Shown here one piece after another: positions 21,823 to 35,049 of a DNA stretch of 64,000 bases. Below the pieces are notes generated by a model. It was not told the origin of the DNA and did no database searches. It was given only the letters and a program-made list of their open reading frames with translations. The stretch comes from Ipomoea triloba (Eukaryota > Streptophyta > Magnoliopsida > Solanales > Convolvulaceae): contig NC_044920.1 in the NCBI RefSeq assembly GCF_003576645.1, positions 11,279,032 through 11,343,031 on the forward strand, given 5' to 3'. The position numbers and the translations under genes were made by a program. The stretch's first letter is position 1. Every line of letters begins with the position of its first letter.

Positions 21823-22110
21823 CCGCGACTATTCTTCGAAAAGAACATTCACGGATGACTCAACTTTCTGAGACTGTTTTTCCGAGGCTTTCCGCGATCA
21901 TAGTATCCACGAATGTTGTACAACAATTGTAAAAATCCTTTTATAACAGTAGCAAATTAGATGTTCTGTACTAGTGCCTCTTAATAAGTGTGTGGCTCTT
22001 GCAACCGTTTCACCTACTCTCTCTAATTGTTACTGTTTAACTGTCTTAACTACTTTGATGGGTTAGACCAAGAATGCACTGGGTTGGTTCCAATATCTTG
22101 TCCAATTATC
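21823..22110. other. Intergenic, no feature seen
   Basis: No open frame or repeat recognised apart from short A/T-rich runs. Upstream flank of the LINE fragment. Confidence 0.5.
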
Positions 22111-22117
22111 CTATCAG

Positions 22118-22301
22118 TTTTTTTTTTTTTTTTGAAAACCAAAGCAACTAAATAACATCAACGAAGCAAACTCGAGATACAATCCGGGGAACAGATCCCC
22201 AGACATCAAGGACAGAAGATGAATCAGCCGCCCGCGCAAGCACGTGAGCCACATGATTCGCTGACCTACGAACATGGCGAACAACAATGCCCACCATACT
22301 A
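22118..22301 (-). mobile_element. 5'-truncated LINE (L1 type) 3' end
   Basis: On the minus strand it encodes VVRHVRRSANHVAHVLARAA, the C-terminal RNase H-like end of plant L1 LINEs, and then runs into an A tail (T run at 22118-22133 on the plus strand). The 7-bp duplication CTATCAG flanks it at 22111-22117 and 22302-22308. The short length is usual for incomplete target-primed reverse transcription. Confidence 0.85.
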
Positions 22302-22308
22302 CTATCAG

Positions 22309-22777
22309 CTTTAATTTAACTTTTTGTCCCAGATTAAAAAGTGGATGTGGATTTGCATTAGTGTATGTACCATTAAGTTTTTTGAATTGTTTGAATTGCA
22401 TAATATAGAGAATATTTTTGCAGAAGGGAGAGGAGACTCGTGGCGAGACAAGATTATTTAAATTACCTCGTGACGACATGGATTTTCATAGTGATGGTAT
22501 TGTGGATTTTAATGTTTTTAACTTTAGATCTTATAAACGTTATCGAAATTTAAAGGTTACTTTTTTCTTTCTTTTCCGGGAAAGTAGACAAACTGAATAA
22601 GAATAAGTTTGGGTGGACGAAGTTATATATTACAGTTCTGGTAACTAGGTCCGAGTGCTATGTTCTATTGTACTGCTCGAAGTTTCCGTTTTCATTTATC
22701 TGTATTTTGTCTCTAGTTACCCACTCCACCCATAAAACAACGTAACCCAGCTAGCTAAGAATTTACGTCAGCCTGCG
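22309..22777 (+). promoter_or_regulatory. Upstream region of the MYB gene
   Basis: No repeat recognised in the 470 bp between the LINE and the MYB start. TTATATATTA at 22623-22632 could be a TATA box about 150 bp before the ATG; this is position-based only. An open frame at 22418-22600 has no family signature. Confidence 0.3.
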
Positions 22778-24346
<1,569 letters not shown>

Positions 24347-26700
24347 CATGGAATCCTTAAATCAACCGTATCATGTCACTATATATTTCTTTGTATTTTA
24401 TTAAGACCGTCATTCTTCATACAATTCTCTTTTCTCTTTCAAAAATGATCAACTTTTATATAGCTTTATACAAAATTATTTCTTCAATCAATAAAAAAAT
24501 ACTAATAATAATAATTAAAAATTTGAAAAGTGCCTTTGCAATTTTGACAATAGAATTGTAAATTTGCTTTAGTCAGAATTGCAAAAGCTAAAGACGTGGC
24601 AATTTCTTTTTAAAGAAAAAATTGCCACGCCATCTTGGCATCACTGCAAATTGCAGCAATGCGAATGCCTAATAAGTGCTTTTTATTTTTAACTCCAACT
24701 GTATTTTACTTGTGTGATGTATGAAAAATTTATGTTGTCATAAATTTAAATAAAATATTTTTCTTTTGAATACTACCGACTCTGTTACAATATAGTATTA
24801 CAAAGAGTCAGCACCTCACCCTTACCATATGGGGTGCTACTAGACCACAAGGTCATTGGTGGTTAATATAGTTCTTAATCATCTACATATTTAGATCAAT
24901 TTATAAATAAAATTTACATAGTTAAATTGATTTATTCCTAATTGTATTTCATATATGTTATAATTGTAATAATATAAATAATTAACGGAATTATATGTAG
25001 AAATAAAAAGATATATATAAATTTTAAATTTTGTATGAATAGATTTAGACCATAGTCGGATGTATTTTCCTATATGAATGTATAATGCATTGTATGTGCA
25101 CATAATATTTATTAGTAATATATATTTAGGCCATATTTATAGTATATTTTCCCCTAATTATAATTCATATTACTAGATAATTACACATTTAAGATAATTA
25201 GTATATGTATGAATTTAAGTAGATTTTTAATATATTTTTGAATACACATTTAGTTAATTTTATAATTTCATTCCGTTAATGGTATGTTATATTGCCTTTA
25301 CTATAATTAAGAGAATTGCATTTAGGAATTAAAATAATTTATTTTTTACATTTTGTATGGGTTAATATAGTCACTAACTATACATATGTATTTTGATAGA
25401 TTTTTGAATGTTTATGAAATTCTTAATTAAAAGTATGAGTTTAGGAATATGTTAAAATGAAATTTTCTTAATAAGTAACTACTATAGTAATGAATTTACA
25501 TAATTATAGTTGTAATCACAATTCTATAAAAATATTTACATATTTTCATAGCATACAAAATATTATAAGTATAATATATGTCTACATAAATGGATAGCTC
25601 AAGTGGCAAGTGATCTTTCTTTGTGGGAAAAAAATAATATTAATTACAATATTTCGTTGGTATCTCTCATATTAACAAAGTGAATTGTCAAACACAATAA
25701 ATAAATAAATATATAAATAAATAAATAAATATATATATAACATGTACATACATACTTTTCTTATATAAAATACCTTTGGAATATGTGTAGAATTAGTTAT
25801 GCACTTTTATAACAATTTTGGTGGTATGCCTAAAAGATAGTTGTAGATTTTTGATGCATAGCGGAATAACATATTTTTTAAGAGAAGTTTAAACCAAGGT
25901 AATGCTTTGTTGATGTCATGATCTACGTCGTCTTTCAAAACGTACTCCTACTGTTGGTAATGCTTTGTTGCTATGTAGACTTGTGCTACTACCAACTTTT
26001 GTAGTTGATGACTTCACACACCAAAGTCTTGCTATGTTGAACTCCCTTGGAGTTGAACACTTTTGCAAAAATCTTGCAACGAACAACAACCTAATTTCTA
26101 GACTTTAATCTAAAAATTTGAGGGTGTAAAGTTATGGCCTATATTACACTTTGACTCATACAAATGTAATTACACTTATTACTAACACCAATAACACTCT
26201 TATATGTGAGTGAATGCAGTTATGTAGTAAGAATAAATTAAAGATTCAGAACTTCAAAATCTCTCAATAATATAAGAAAATGCAAAATATTTAACAAATA
26301 TAGTAAACCGATTAAATAACAAATATAGTAACAGATTAAGTAGCTACAACTTAAATACTATGAATTCAATGTTTTTCATCCACAAAAATTTGTTGTTAAA
26401 TTAAATATCTACGAATTTAAGTAATTTACATATTTTTCTATAGGGTAAGTTTGTTTTTTTTTTTTTTTTTTCTCTAGTGTAAAATTTTTCAATCAACTTT
26501 ATTTTCTTTCTCATATGTCGTCTTTGAGTAGAAGAATTCGGCGGTATTTAATTAATTTATTAAGATTTATGTAGACTTTTAATTAGATTAGTTTCAATAT
26601 TAGGCATCTCAACGTGCAATTCTATCTCCAAAGTTTAAGGGCCTACAATCCTAACGCAGTAACAGAGGATTAAACTAGAAACAGATAGACAACTTTAATT
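24347..26700. other. AT-rich intergenic region downstream of the MYB
   Basis: No gene signature on either strand. A 35-nt near-palindrome at 24595-24629 (CGTGGCAATTT ... AAATTGCCACG) could form a hairpin. TAAA/TA-rich runs lie near 25700-25745 and a T run at about 26453-26472. The rest is simple AT-rich sequence. Confidence 0.5.
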
Positions 26701-26707
26701 TTGTAAC

Positions 26708-26907
26708 AGAATGTTGAAGCAGAAATAGATAGAAATAAAAGCAGAATGAAGCAAAAACAGATATGTAAAACAGTAGGTTGAAGCTTAAACAGATGGACAG
26801 CTTGAACACTTTAAGTGTAACAGTAGATTGAGGCCAAAAATAGATAGACAGCTTCAACCTAACACTTTAGTGTAAAAATACATTGAAGCAGAAACAGACG
26901 GACAGCT
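26708..26907. repeat. Duplicated locus, unit 1, left flank
   Basis: Shares its sequence with 27868-28064, including AACAGATGGACAGCTTGAAC and TTTAGTGTAAAAATACATT. Its right-hand partner 27243-27316 matches 30666-30739. Both units are flanked identically, so a larger segment was duplicated. The open frame at 26675-26857 (minus) is not gene-like. Confidence 0.8.
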
Positions 26908-27242
26908 CGATACACCATTGATTGGCGATGATCCTACACCAAGAATAATGTAAATTATTTTATATATGTACTTAGGAAAATAATTAGCATTTATATGTAA
27001 TTGGTAATTAGGAGAGTAAATAGTTATTCTATTATTATAATTGCATTATTTAAGGGGTGAGATAGTATATCTAGGGTATTCTACTTAATGTAAAGGCATG
27101 CAGAAAATTATATTGAAGAGTTCTTCATTTTTTTTCATTACATTGTTTTTCTTTTGGAGTTACCGTAACTCGAATACGGATTGGAGCCAGAAATCTGCTC
27201 GAAAGGTTTCTTCCGTTGCGTACTAAATTTCAGTACGTAACA
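26908..27242. mobile_element. Solo LTR of the small non-autonomous LTR element
   Basis: 335 bp, same family as the LTRs at 28065-28898 and 29856-30665. It ends TACGTAACA and is flanked by CAGCT on both sides (26903-26907 and 27243-27247). The first base pair is CG instead of TG. It has no MITE, so it shows the LTR in its original length. Confidence 0.88.
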
Positions 27243-27319
27243 CAGCTTCAATACATTATGCGTAACACTATATTGAAGCATATGTTTACCAATTGTTATA
27301 TGATGGACCATGGTCAACA

Positions 27320-27865
27320 CCAATGGTCCTAAAATGTCGTCGTTTCATTAATTAAGATGAAAGGGCGGCTGTTTCCTCCGTCCAATGGCAATGACGTGCC
27401 CGCCACGTGCATTTTTTTTTTTTTTAATATATAAGCAAAAAACACACTTTTGGCTTCATTACCTTTTCCACAACACCATTTCTTACCGACTACGAGTTTC
27501 ACCGCACCAGTTGTTCTCATTCCAACACCATTGCAGGCAGTCAAATATTTCATCAAAGGTAATAACATTGTTATATAGAAAGCAACATTGCGTCCACATG
27601 CAAAAATGTGTTTTATAGTATCTATTATGCTTAAGCTTAAATTCATCTTAAGATTTACAGCCATCCAAAAATAAATGCAGCCATGATTTCAAACAAAAAA
27701 ATGCAGTGAGACAACATTCCGACACATCTAAGATGATTCTAATTCATAAACAAAGATCATGTGTATAATTTCGAATGAAATTTTACCATAGTTAAAATGA
27801 TACTATACTCTCTATCTAATGAAACTGCAAAGTGTATAAAATGAAAATAAGTAGGTGGAGTCCCA
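27320..27865. other. Spacer between the two duplicated units
   Basis: No coding signature. A G-box-like GCCACGTGC lies near 27401-27409, before a T run and TATATAAG; it resembles a core promoter, but no gene follows. Confidence 0.4.
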
Positions 27866-28064
27866 GAATGTTGAAGGAGAAATAGATATAAAGAAAAGCA
27901 GAATGAAGTAAAAACAGATATATAAAACAGTAGGTTGAAGCAGAAACAGATGGACAGCTTGAACACTTTAAGTGTAACAGTTGATTGAGGCCAAAAATAG
28001 ATGGACAGCTCCAACGTAACACTTTAGTGTAAAAATACATTAAAGCAGAAACAGACGGACAGCT

Positions 28065-28898
28065 TGATATATACACCATTGATTGGCGATGATCCTACAA
28101 CAAGAATAATGTATATTATCTTATATATGTAATTAGGAAAATAATTAGCATTTATATGTATTTGATAATTAGAAAAATAATTAGTTATTCCATTATTATA
28201 AGGGAAAATTGCATTTTTCGTCCCTAAGTTATATGGTAATTGTAGAATTAGTCCCTAAGTTATGGTAATACCCACTTTTCATCCCTAAGTTATCATTGAC
28301 GTTGCACTTTTCATCCATGAGTTATTCAAATTGCAAATTTCGTCCCTAAATTATCACTACGTTGCACTTTTCGTCCCTAACTTAAGTGTGAAAACTTCGA
28401 TAAATTTTCGTTTAAAAGATTTTTAATCGAACTGTTTCGGTTCAACGCCAATTTTTTTAACGATGTTTACCGAAAAAGTTCGATTAAACATTTTTTAAAC
28501 GAAAATTTATCGAAGTTTGCACACTTAAGTTATGGACGAAAAGTGCAACGTAATGATAACTTAGGGACGAAAAGTGTAACGTAATAATAATTTAGGGATG
28601 AAATTTGCAATTTGAATAGCTCAGGTACGAAAAATGCAACGTTAATGATAACTTAGGGATGAAAAGTGAGTATTACCATAACTTAGGGACGAATTCTACA
28701 ATTACCCTATAACTTATGGACGAAAAATGCAATTTTCCCATGTAATGTAAAGGCATGCAGAAAATAATATTGAAGAGTTTTTCATTTTCTTTCATTACAT
28801 TATTTTCTTTTGGAGTTATCGTGACTCGAATACGGATGGGAGCCAAAAGCCTACTCGAAAGGTTTCTTCCATTGCGTACTAAATTTCAGTACGTAATA
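28065..28898 (+). repeat. 5' LTR of the small element (carries a foldback element)
   Basis: Starts TGATATATACACC, ends CAGTACGTAATA (the other copies end CGTAACA). The foldback at 28202-28739 sits where the other two LTR copies have about 60 bp that are missing here. Confidence 0.85.
28202..28739. mobile_element. Foldback element, family 2
   Basis: Ends GGGAAAATTGCATTTTTCGTC and GACGAAAAATGCAATTTTCCC are inverted repeats, and most of the 538 bp forms one long stem with repeated GTCCCTAAGTTAT and ATAACTTAGGGAC blocks. No target duplication was found. Non-coding. Confidence 0.85.
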
Positions 28899-29855
28899 TT
28901 GGTGCTTTCATTGATTCTATTGGTAAGAGTATCTCTATCTTTTTATTTTTATTTATTTTTTAAAAGCATCCTTTAGAAAATTCAAAAAACAAAACAAAAC
29001 AAAAAAAGAAAGTTAAAAAGAGAGTGGAAAAATACGGCAAAAAAATTTATTTTAGTTTTATTATGGAAAATATTACTCATCGATGTTTATTGGTTTCTGT
29101 ATATCAAGTTTGGTATCCAATTAATGATTTTGTATTATATGAGATCTTTTCTACAAAAGGATTTGTACAATATATTCATATTTTAAAGGATGATGGTCAC
29201 ACCTTCCAAGCTTTGGTATGATTTGATTTTGTCTTGGATCCATTCATGTCAAAACAAACTCTTTCATGGCCAAAATATTTACGATGGTTGTTGTGTTCCA
29301 AACATTAAATATCCTGATTTAGAACTGTTGATTGCTATGAGTGGAGAATTACAAACGGACCAAGATGACACTTTGGAACGTCACACTCCTACTTATTGTA
29401 ATCCAGCTTTTCTAGAAGAACCAAGTGGCCTAGAGTCCAAGAAGTCATCAATAGCAACAGTTCTTCTCCCAACAGCACGCGATGAAAGCAACATTCAAGA
29501 TGCATGTTAACAACTTAAAGTCTCTCGAAGATTATCCTGAGACAGGGCTTATGAGTACTACCTCAGACAAGGCTAGTGAAGAAATCTACTTCATGGCAAA
29601 CCCAATTTATATCCTAGAGAACACATTGCAAGATACAATGGACTTTGTTACCGGGCTACACAATGAGGAATTCTCATTTGTCTCTATATTGCAATGGTGT
29701 TGGTTCGGTCTAACCTTGTACCTAATGTACAATCTTCCTAATATTTTTCTACCAAAAATTTGGGTTGAATATTTGTGTTGGATAGAACTGAAGAGAGGAA
29801 CCACTTAATTATACTTCCACCTTGAAGACAATGTGATTTTCGAAGGGGCAAGAAG
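28899..29855 (+). pseudogene. Internal region of the small LTR element, unknown frames
   Basis: Overlapping open frames occur at 29024-29221, 29190-29510 and 29482-29808 (65, 106 and 108 residues). They follow one another with small overlaps, which suggests one older reading frame broken by frameshifts. The last frame ends at 29808, before HLEDNVIFEGA-like residues in another frame up to the polypurine tract; residues like these (LEDK..FEG) often close the pol of Gypsy elements. I recognise no domain and name no function. Confidence 0.45.
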
Positions 29856-30665
29856 TGATATGCCATTGATTGGCGATGATCCTGCAGCAAGAATAATGTA
29901 TATCATCTTATATATGTAATGGGTTTATTACCGAAATGGTCCCTCGACTATTGCGAAATTACCAATTTAGTCATCGACAATTTTTCATACCTAATTAAGT
30001 CTCTCGACTTTGAAAATTTTAACCAATTTGGTCCTCCATTTTATTTGCTGTTAAACATCCGTTAAAATTGGGAGCAAATTGGTAATTTTGCTATAGTCAG
30101 GGGACCAAATTGGTAATTTTACTATAGTCAAGGGATCATTTCAGTGAAAAATTAATTACCAAATTGGTTCCTTGACTATAGAAAAATTACCAATTTGGTC
30201 CCTTGACTACAACAAAATTACCAATTTGGTCCCGATTTAACGGATGTTTAAAGACAAAATAAACGGAGGACCAAAATTGGTTAAAATTTTCAAAGTCGAG
30301 TGACTTAATTGGGCACAAAAAATTGTCGAGAACCAAATTGGTAATTTCGCAATAGTTGAGGGATCATTTCGGTAATAAACTCATATGTAATTAGGAATAT
30401 AATTAGCATTTATATGTAATTCGTAACTAGGAGAATAATTAGTCATTCCATTATTATAATTGCATTATTTTGGGGGGTGGGATAGTAATGTAGGGTATTC
30501 TATGTAATGTACGTAAAGGCATGCAGAAAATTATATTGAAGAGTTCTTCATTTTCTTTCATTACGTTGTTTTTCTTTTACAGTTACCATAACTCGAATAC
30601 GGATTGGAGCCAAAAGTCTGCTCAAAAGGTTTCTTCTGTTGCGTACTAAATTTCAGTACGTAACA
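29856..30665 (+). repeat. 3' LTR of the small element (carries a MULE-type MITE)
   Basis: Starts TGATATGCCATTG, ends CAGTACGTAACA. Without the MITE (462 bp plus 9-bp duplication) it is about 339 bp, the length of the solo copy. Confidence 0.88.
29921..30382. mobile_element. MITE, Mutator type, copy 2
   Basis: Ends GGGTTTATTACCGAAATGG and CATTTCGGTAATAAACTC are inverted repeats; the 9-bp duplication ATATGTAAT flanks it (29912-29920 and 30383-30391). Same family as 19470-19820 but longer, with extra internal AAATTGGTAATTTT repeats. An independent insertion, which supports the family and its 9-bp duplication. Confidence 0.9.
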
Positions 30666-30790
30666 CAGCTTCAACACATTATGCGTAACACTATATTGAA
30701 GCATATATTTACCAATTATTATATGACGGACCATGGTCCATACCTCAATTTCATTTTATATATCTTGTAGTTTCATTGGACAGAGACTAT

Positions 30791-33700
30791 TGATAAGCAC
30801 CCAAGATAACTATGAATTAAGGTGTATATCGAGGTGAATTTATAGTAATTTAGTGCCCTTTTGTGACTAAGCTTATGGCATTTTATGCTGTAATGTGTAG
30901 ACCACGTGCAAAGCTATCTCTTGTGTGTTTTAGAATGTTTTACAAGTCCTGGGAGCCACTCGGCAAGGTATAAGAACATAACGAGCACTTGGAGCGAAAA
31001 AGAAGTATCGGAGCGGCCGGATGATGCATCCACGTGTGGAGCTGGCGTGGACCAAATCCAGTGTGTGTCCACGCCATACTCCACGCGTGGATTGCACGTG
31101 GACAAGGAAGGCGGAAGGAAAATTAAAGAGGGCAATTTTGGGAAGGCTATTTAAGGAAGCTAGTTAGAAATTTCCAAGAGGTTGGGTCATTTTAGAGTTT
31201 TACATTTTTAGATTGAAAATTCTTACTAGAGAGCATTTTAGAGAGAGAAATACCTAGAGTTCCAATTTGTTGAAGGATTGAAGAGCAAAGTTGATTTGAA
31301 GATTGTAATTCATATTTCCTAGGTGAGTTATACTTTTAATCTCATTTTAATTTCAATTCATATTGCAATTTACATTCTTCTAGATTATATTGAATTAGGT
31401 TTTATGATTTTGAATCTATGAATATGAGTAGCTAATTCTTTCTAGGGATTGAATTGTGTGAAGTTATGCTTGCCTAGTGTGATTTCTCATTTCTAATTGT
31501 GGAATTTGATTCATTTTATATTGGAGATCCATTCTTGTCTTTGATTGTTGAATTGATTTGATCCTAAGTTGATTTGGTCAATCCCTTAGAAGTTTGAGAT
31601 CTTGATTCTATCATGATTGTTGATTTGAGTTAAGAAATAGCTTTTGCAACCATAGATCCTATGGAATTTCACATCCTATGGAATTCCATATTTGGTATAG
31701 TAGGAATGTGTGAAGTTTAGGTGTTTGATAAAATGTCTCTTAGGGCTTTTGGTTACTAAACAAGTACTCCTAAGCCTAAGAAGCCTTAGTACACTAATGT
31801 GGAAGAGGATTGTCAGATCACACGCTCTTGAATAGCAAACATGATTGAATCAATATTCCATTGCTTAAGGCACACCGTGAGGCATCATAACTAGCATAAT
31901 TCACTACCTTGTTTTCTACAATTTGTTACTTCAAATTTGTTCACTTCCCTTGATTACACTCTCCACTTGCAAATGTAACACCCCAATTTTCAACTCTTAC
32001 ATTTATTACAAAATCCGTAATAAAACGCTGCGGAAGCTTACATCATATCAACAGAAAACCGGGTGCTACCGCCACACCTAGAGTGAATTCTATCACCTCT
32101 TTGACAAACTCCACTCTAAGTGCACAGGCTAAACTTACAACATTAATAACAATCCCTGTCTACATCAAAGAGTAGACCTCAACCTGTACTTCCCTTCTAT
32201 TCCGAGCTCATCGGCTACAGGGGCCCACACTAATCTGCAACTGATAAGAAACACATTGAAGTGCAGTTAGCGCGACGGCTAAGTAAGGAAATCCGATGTC
32301 ACTCAAAAGTAGACAAAGGTTTGAAAACATAATCATTTGGAAAATAGTATATCGTTCAGTGAATCAAAATCCACTCGTCTCGTAAGACAAAATCATTTCT
32401 TTCTCAAAGACGTTACAGAGTAACTCTTTACTCATTTTTAAAACTTCCTTAGTTTCATATAGTAAGAGTGAGGCCTACAACCTCGGGCCATGGCACTCCA
32501 ACCCTCCCGTAGGTTCCTCCCTTATCCCAACCCCGGGCCGTGGCACTCAAGCCTTCCCGTGGGCACCTCTCCTTATTCCAACATGACGACATAACGGCGA
32601 ATAGACTTCGCTCTAACAATATAACGACCACTGGGCAAGGGCACTTAAAGCCACCCGTGGGTCAATCAAGGTCCTCCTCAACTTACTTTAGAAACTACGG
32701 TTTTGAAAACATGATTCTTCCTTCAATTTTTCTTACTCAAATCATTTCTTTTGGACATATTTCACCAATGAGTCCAATATTTGAAATCGGCTACCTCTTT
32801 AGCCCCTGAAGGATTTTCAAACATCATTTTCTCAAACAATAAGGTTTTGACAACCTTTATATCAAAATAGCATACGTTTTTCAACGTAAGTTTTCATAAA
32901 CATTTTTGGATACACTTCATATGTCCATCTCACACTTAAAATCAACCAACATCCTTAACTATCGTCCTCAACAACTTTCACTATGATCAACACCATTAGA
33001 TCATAACTTGAGGATATCGTACATCCAAATATATATAAATTCTAATAGGTAAGGTCATTGCCTAACCATAACCCAAAAACATCCAACAACTACTTTCTCA
33101 AGATTCACCATATACAACCTTTATCTCAACATTTCCATATGACAATTTCCTCAATACACATCATAATAATATCTTTACCTAACTTTATCACCATTAACTC
33201 ACTAACTACCTCACAATTATCATTAACACATCCATAATCATACTAAGCATAATTCAGAAAATTCAGCTTGGCGCAGTCCGAAAGATTGAGCCGGTAAAAA
33301 TAGTTCCCGAACTCTTTTTCACTTGAAATTTTTATGGTAGAATCCCAACTTATAGTACTTGATGTCCATAAAAAGTTTTGGTCATTTTGGTCCGCGAATA
33401 AACACAGAAAATTCCATCTTTGCCCTTGGCAGTGTGCTGTCCGGAATTTTTCTCTCTCTGGACCAGTTTTGGAGAAAAATTCGAAAACCATACTTATACT
33501 ACTCCGATCATTATGAAATTTTATATGCGGGTTCTACACTTATAGAACTACATGTCTAAAAAAAATAGGATCAAAATACCTTACCAATTTTTCCCAATAA
33601 ATCTCGGAAGTTACTGCCAGAATCTACCCTGATTTCCTTTCACTATTTTCACAAGTATAAGCCTATATGGACATAAATATAACATATACATGCATATCCA

Positions 33701-34759
33701 AGCTATGAACATGTATAAAAAAATATTTCCAAAGCTCAAAAACACCATATTTCAACTAAAATCAATTATCCAAATTCAAGTGACTAATTCCAACTTAAGG
33801 GAATTCCTTACCTCAAAGGTTTATTAACACCTTAGGAAGAAATTGTTGGATCTTTCCCCAACTTTCACCTTAAAACCCTAGGTCCAAATCAACACCAAAA
33901 CATCAAATATCAAGAAACTAAGCATAGATTCATAACCTAGGAAGGATTACAAGGCTTTCTACCGAATAAAATCGAAAACTTACCGAATAAAATTGAGAGT
34001 TGAGAAGGATTTTGGCTATGGAAGCAATGGAGGAAGAAGAATGGTGAAGATGATCTCTCTCTCTCTCCTCTCCTCTTCATTTCGGCAAAAGCAAGGGAAA
34101 AAGGAAAAAAATTGGCTTTTATACTACATCACAATCTTATGTGATAAGATTGGAAAAAAAAATAATAAAATAATAAAATATCTCCACAACTTATCAGTTG
34201 GGGTCCAAACAGATAAAGTTTCAGTGGAAAATAATCCAGATAGAATAATTTCCGAAACTAAAAATTTATTCCAGACTAACCCTCAAAATTGGGCTAGGTT
34301 CGGTACACCGCGAAATTTAGCGATGTACGATCAAAATAAATTTTCGCTGCTATGGGCTAATCTAATTAAATAGGAAATTCAAGAATAATAGTATGGTGTC
34401 TAGAAATCCATTTCCTAGGACAAACAAGTCCAAATACTAGTTCCTAAAAATTTTACGGTTCGTGACCGGTACGTAGGTTCGCAGCTTAATAACAACTATA
34501 CTCACTTATAAAAATTCTTTTGAAATATCTGAAGATCATAACTTAGGAATGTCAACGCCTTAGGATAATGTTAATAAAATACGGGGTATTACAGCAAATG
34601 TTACTCTAAGCACCTCAACAACCTCATATGTTCCATCATGCATTTGTTTGAATAAAAGCTAAGCAATCTTCCGCATTACCTCCTTCGAGATCGACACTCG
34701 GGGAGTCTTGACTCTTCGTTTTAACTTTCATATCCCCACCAAACCACCGCTAAACCACA
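30791..34759 (+). repeat. Athila-like Gypsy 5' LTR A, split by a solo LTR
   Basis: Starts TGATAAGCACCC and ends near TAAACCACA at 34759, 12 bp before the primer site. Without the nested 2.6-kb insertion it is about 1.34 kb. It has GC-rich CCACGTGTGGAG...CTCCACGCGTGG inverted repeats at 31029-31107 and the CTATTTAAGG box at 31147-31156, which could be its TATA box. TTCGAGATCGACACTCGGGG near its end is shared with the LTRs at 36497, 40722 and 59120. Confidence 0.82.
31974..34593 (-). mobile_element. Solo LTR, family S, copy 3 (inverted)
   Basis: On the plus strand it starts TGTAACACCCC and ends GGGGTATTACA, flanked by GCAAA (31969-31973 and 34594-34598). On the minus strand it has the CGCTTCCGC block before the end, as in copies 1 and 2. 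A microsatellite of CT lies near 34051-34075. The open frames at 32540-32809 and 33993-34373 look like chance. Confidence 0.88.
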
Positions 34760-34771
34760 TACTTTTCAAAA

Positions 34772-34789
34772 TAGCGCCGTTGCCGAGAA
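34772..34789 (+). other. Primer-binding site, tRNA-Asp type, element A
   Basis: TAGCGCCGTTGCCGAGAA differs at three positions from TGGCGCCGTTGCCGGGGA, the site used by Athila/Tat Gypsy elements. The changes are all G to A. Confidence 0.82.
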
Positions 34790-35049
34790 GACAATAAGTT
34801 GCCATTGCTTTGTTTTTATTTGAGTAAATGCTTTTGTGAATTAGAGTGTTGTTAATCCCATTGTTTGTTTTATTTTTCTTGTTACTTACCCTCTATTGAC
34901 TAATTCTAGTCAAGAGAGGATTATTTGTTGCTTTCTTGAACTATTTTCAAAGGTGAATGCAAACAAGAGCAAAGGAAAATCAAGGTCTACTTCCTTAGAC
35001 CCCGGAGATTAATAAGGCAATAAGAAGGAGGAATATCCAAACCGAACAA

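Larger units (their letters stand above)
28065..30665 (+). mobile_element. Small non-autonomous LTR retrotransposon
   Basis: LTRs at 28065-28898 and 29856-30665 have TG...(C/T)A ends and the CAGCT duplication outside (28060-28064 and 30666-30670). The internal part is only about 960 bp and shows no RT, integrase or protease signature. Next to the 5' LTR lies TTGGTGCTTTCATTGA, a possible primer site. Before the 3' LTR lies TTTTCGAAGGGGCAAGAAG, a plausible polypurine tract. Each LTR carries a different foldback element. Confidence 0.85.

Noticed and set aside
27395..27450. Promoter with G-box, T run and TATATAAG
   Set aside because: No coding sequence follows; motifs of this kind arise by chance in AT-rich DNA.
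26675..28079. Hydrophobic minus-strand frames (Phe/Leu-rich, membrane-like)
   Set aside because: They translate the duplicated flank of the small LTR element; short, overlapping in two frames, no start context.
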